Shown here piece after piece: positions 4,020 through 5,873 of a DNA stretch of 5,873 bases. Made by a program: the position numbers and the translations under genes. The notes under the pieces were generated by a model, which was not told where the DNA came from, did not search any database, and saw nothing but the letters and a program-made list of their open reading frames with translations. Each line of letters opens with the position of its first letter. Position 1 is the first letter of the stretch. Source of the stretch: Candidatus Bathyarchaeota archaeon (GTDB lineage: Archaea > Thermoproteota > Bathyarchaeia > TCS64); NCBI GenBank assembly GCA_014730055.1, contig WJIV01000106.1, positions 1 to 5,873 of the forward strand, written 5' to 3'.

Positions 4020-5873
4020 TAACTTACTATTCTTCCTGAATCCATCTCCAGTCTATACTCGAACTCTTCACGCAGAGATTCAAGGTGGCTTATGACGATT
4101 ATCTGAACAAAGTACTGGCTAAGTTCCTCTTGGAGGAGTTTCATAAAGCCCTCTCTCCGCCTATTATCGAAGCCACTTAGAGGTTCGTCAAGGAAGATAA
4201 AACCGGGTCTGGCCCCTCTCGAACTGGGAATAGTGCTTATCGCGAAGGCAATTCTCAGAGCAAGACTGAACTGGTCTTGAGTGGCTCCGCTGAATACGCC
4301 TTTAGCCTTCCATTGCTTTGCTTCCCGATCATAAATCTCTATCCTGTAGTCAGTGTCATCTATACGCGCCATATTGTAATGATGGTCGGTGAGTACAGGA
4401 AGGAAATGCATCATATGTTTCTCAACGTTCTGCTTCACTCCTGACATTATGCTGTCTCTCGTGGTGTCCAGAAGAACCATAGCTCTTCTCATGGATTCTA
4501 GTCTGAACTCCTCACGGGAGTTATCCTCCTGAAGCGTTGGGAATAGCTCTTTAAGCTCTCTTGTTGAGTTCAATAACTCTCTTGATTCCATGATATCGCT
4601 TTCTCTTTCACTCTCTTCGGTTTCAAGACGGCTTGTAGTCTTAAGAGCTGCCTCATACTGCTTCCTTGTCCTGGGCTCATCTTCTATAGTTATGGAGTTC
4701 TTTTTTTCCAATCGAGTTATTTTTTTCCCGTTTTCCTGAACTATTTTTTCATGTTCTTGTAATTGATTCAAGGTTCTCTCCAAGTTCTCTTCATAAACTG
4801 GTTTTCTCTCTACGGTTTCTAATGCGGATTCTCTTCGAGTAAGTAGTTTGGTTAAATTCTTCTGGATTTCTTCATGTTTTTCTCGGATGGCTTTTTCATC
4901 ATCTAGGGATATTCCTGTCTCTTGTTCTTTTTCAAGTAATTTTTCGTGTATCTCGTTTTGTTTTTCTATTTGATTCTTCAACTTTGCTTCTTGCTCTTCT
5001 AGCTTTCTCTCTCTTTCCTCTAATTTTTCCGCGGTTTCGTTTAGAGTATTTTTTTGGGCATCAAGTTTGGATAGAGTTTGTAGATCTGTTTGAATTTTTT
5101 CTCTACAATCGTTGAGGGATCTCTCAAGGTTTTCGATTTTTATCAAAGAGGTGTAATCTCTTGGCTTCTCGGGTAGATCTTCTAAGTAGTCCTCTAAGTT
5201 TTCTCTGAGCTCTATGCGTTTTCGATTACTTGTCTCAATCTCTTTCTGAATATCATCTAATTGTGTTTTATATTCTCTTATTCGAGATATATCCCCAAGT
5301 AGGTTTTCCCTCTGTTCTATTAAATCATGAATTTTTCCTTCGATAGTTTCGACGCTGCTACGTGTAAATAAGTAAGATCCACCAGCCAGAAGAAGCACTC
5401 CTATGACCGGAATAATTAGTATCCGTTGTATTATGGCTATAATTATGGCCATACCTCCAAATCCAATCATTAATAAGCCAGCGTTTTTTCTGGTCTGGAG
5501 TTTTCTCCTTTCATCTTGAAGACGTTCATTTTCTTTCTCAAGATTACTAATTTTTTCCTCAGAATCCTCGAGAGAGTTCAACCTATCCTGAATAATGTTA
5601 TTTTCTTCTTCTAGTTGCTTTATTTCATCTTGGATTTTATTATATTGCTGACCATTTCTCTCTATTTCTTGGAATTTTTCCCGGGCTTTTTCTGCTAATC
5701 TATATAACTGTATTTCGGACCCTAATTCCTTTATTCTCTTGCTAGCAATTCTCGCTTCTCCAAGTTGTCTATTTGCTTCATCCACCATTAACGATGTTTT
5801 TTCATTCCTAGTACGGATCTCTTTTCTCTGGTTTTCTAACTCTAATAGTTCTTGTATGGACTCTATCTCTTTC
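4019..5873 (-). CDS. Rad50/SMC-like ABC ATPase with a membrane hairpin in its coiled coil (YhaN-like), C-terminal part
   Basis: The frame is open to the right edge, so the start and the N-terminal lobe with Walker A lie outside; 617 residues are visible, numbered here from the edge. Residues 1-128 are charged, heptad-rich coiled coil. Two hydrophobic helices follow (about 131-148 and 151-169), then coiled coil again to about 460. The C-terminal ATPase lobe has the ABC signature FSGATQDQFSLALR (from 527), Walker B FIFLDEP (Asp562, Glu563), the D-loop SGFD (566-569) and the H-loop SH (595-596). Rad50/SbcC proteins use such heads with an Mre11/SbcD nuclease to process DNA ends. Here the membrane hairpin stands where the Cys-x-x-Cys zinc hook would be, and no such motif is visible. 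To my knowledge the bacterial YhaN family is built this way and pairs with the nuclease-like YhaO. A partner upstream, beyond the window, is therefore plausible but not seen. The ATPase class is certain; DNA repair at the membrane is inference. Confidence 0.9.
   Translation of the reverse strand, partial: KEIESIQELLELENQRKEIRTRNEKTSLMVDEANRQLGEARIASKRIKELGSEIQLYRLAEKAREKFQEIERNGQQYNKIQDEIKQLEEENNIIQDRLNSLEDSEEKISNLEKENERLQDERRKLQTRKNAGLLMIGFGGMAIIIAIIQRILIIPVIGVLLLAGGSYLFTRSSVETIEGKIHDLIEQRENLLGDISRIREYKTQLDDIQKEIETSNRKRIELRENLEDYLEDLPEKPRDYTSLIKIENLERSLNDCREKIQTDLQTLSKLDAQKNTLNETAEKLEERERKLEEQEAKLKNQIEKQNEIHEKLLEKEQETGISLDDEKAIREKHEEIQKNLTKLLTRRESALETVERKPVYEENLERTLNQLQEHEKIVQENGKKITRLEKKNSITIEDEPRTRKQYEAALKTTSRLETEESERESDIMESRELLNSTRELKELFPTLQEDNSREEFRLESMRRAMVLLDTTRDSIMSGVKQNVEKHMMHFLPVLTDHHYNMARIDDTDYRIEIYDREAKQWKAKGVFSGATQDQFSLALRIAFAISTIPSSRGARPGFIFLDEPLSGFDNRRREGFMKLLQEELSQYFVQIIVISHLESLREEFEYRLEMDSGRIVS
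5366..5482 (-). other. Two-helix membrane hairpin inside the coiled coil of the Rad50-like ATPase
   Basis: The segment encodes LLMIGFGGMAIIIAII, a polar QR turn, then ILIIPVIGVLLLAGGSYLF. It is flanked by RRKLQTRKN before and TRSS after, that is, positive charge on both sides. This fits a re-entrant hairpin with both coiled-coil arms on the cytoplasmic face. The rest of the visible protein is highly charged, so the segment stands out sharply. Confidence 0.85.

Noticed and set aside
1..5873. CRISPR array, insertion sequence, prophage or att site.
   Set aside because: No regularly spaced repeats, transposase or integrase frames, or terminal inverted repeats with target duplications were seen.

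Overview
The window is archaeal, most probably euryarchaeal-type. It carries an archaeal DnaG-type TOPRIM protein, an archaeal 7S (SRP) RNA, archaeal-style T-run terminators and TATA-like boxes, one probable leaderless gene, and Shine-Dalgarno sites that match the archaeal 16S tail. The two best-supported starts on either side of the first intergenic region are both TTG. The non-coding RNA is clearly richer in G+C than the A+T-rich spacer next to it. I cannot name the species.

Layout. (1) Positions 1-538, minus strand: the N-terminal 179 residues of a class I (bacterial/eukaryotic-type) glyceraldehyde-3-phosphate dehydrogenase, cut by the left edge. (2) 539-810: a divergent intergenic region holding a long-range inverted repeat that can fold as a structured dnaG leader with competing pairings. 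(3) 811-1920, plus: dnaG. (4) 1930-2535, minus, convergent with dnaG: a DNA polymerase beta-like nucleotidyltransferase. Its reading frame continues upstream to 2601 in convincing protein sequence, but without a standard start codon. (5) 2602-2664: a short divergent promoter region with a TATA box that reads both ways. (6) 2665-3507, plus: a membrane-embedded site-2-type zinc protease. (7) 3508-3694: an A+T-rich spacer with a terminator and the 7S RNA promoter. (8) About 3695-4019, plus: 7S SRP RNA. (9) 4019-5873, minus, convergent with and touching the 7S RNA: the C-terminal part of a Rad50/SMC-like ATPase, cut by the right edge. Its coiled coil is interrupted by a two-helix membrane hairpin, as I remember for YhaN-type proteins, at the place where Rad50 has a zinc hook.

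How it fits together. Most of the genes are housekeeping: glycolysis/gluconeogenesis, RNA or DNA metabolism (DnaG), and protein targeting (SRP RNA). They sit as single divergent or convergent units rather than as one operon. The parts most worth a second look are the membrane-hairpin Rad50-like ATPase, the dnaG leader fold, the missing start of the nucleotidyltransferase, and the Arg at the cofactor-selecting position of the GAPDH.
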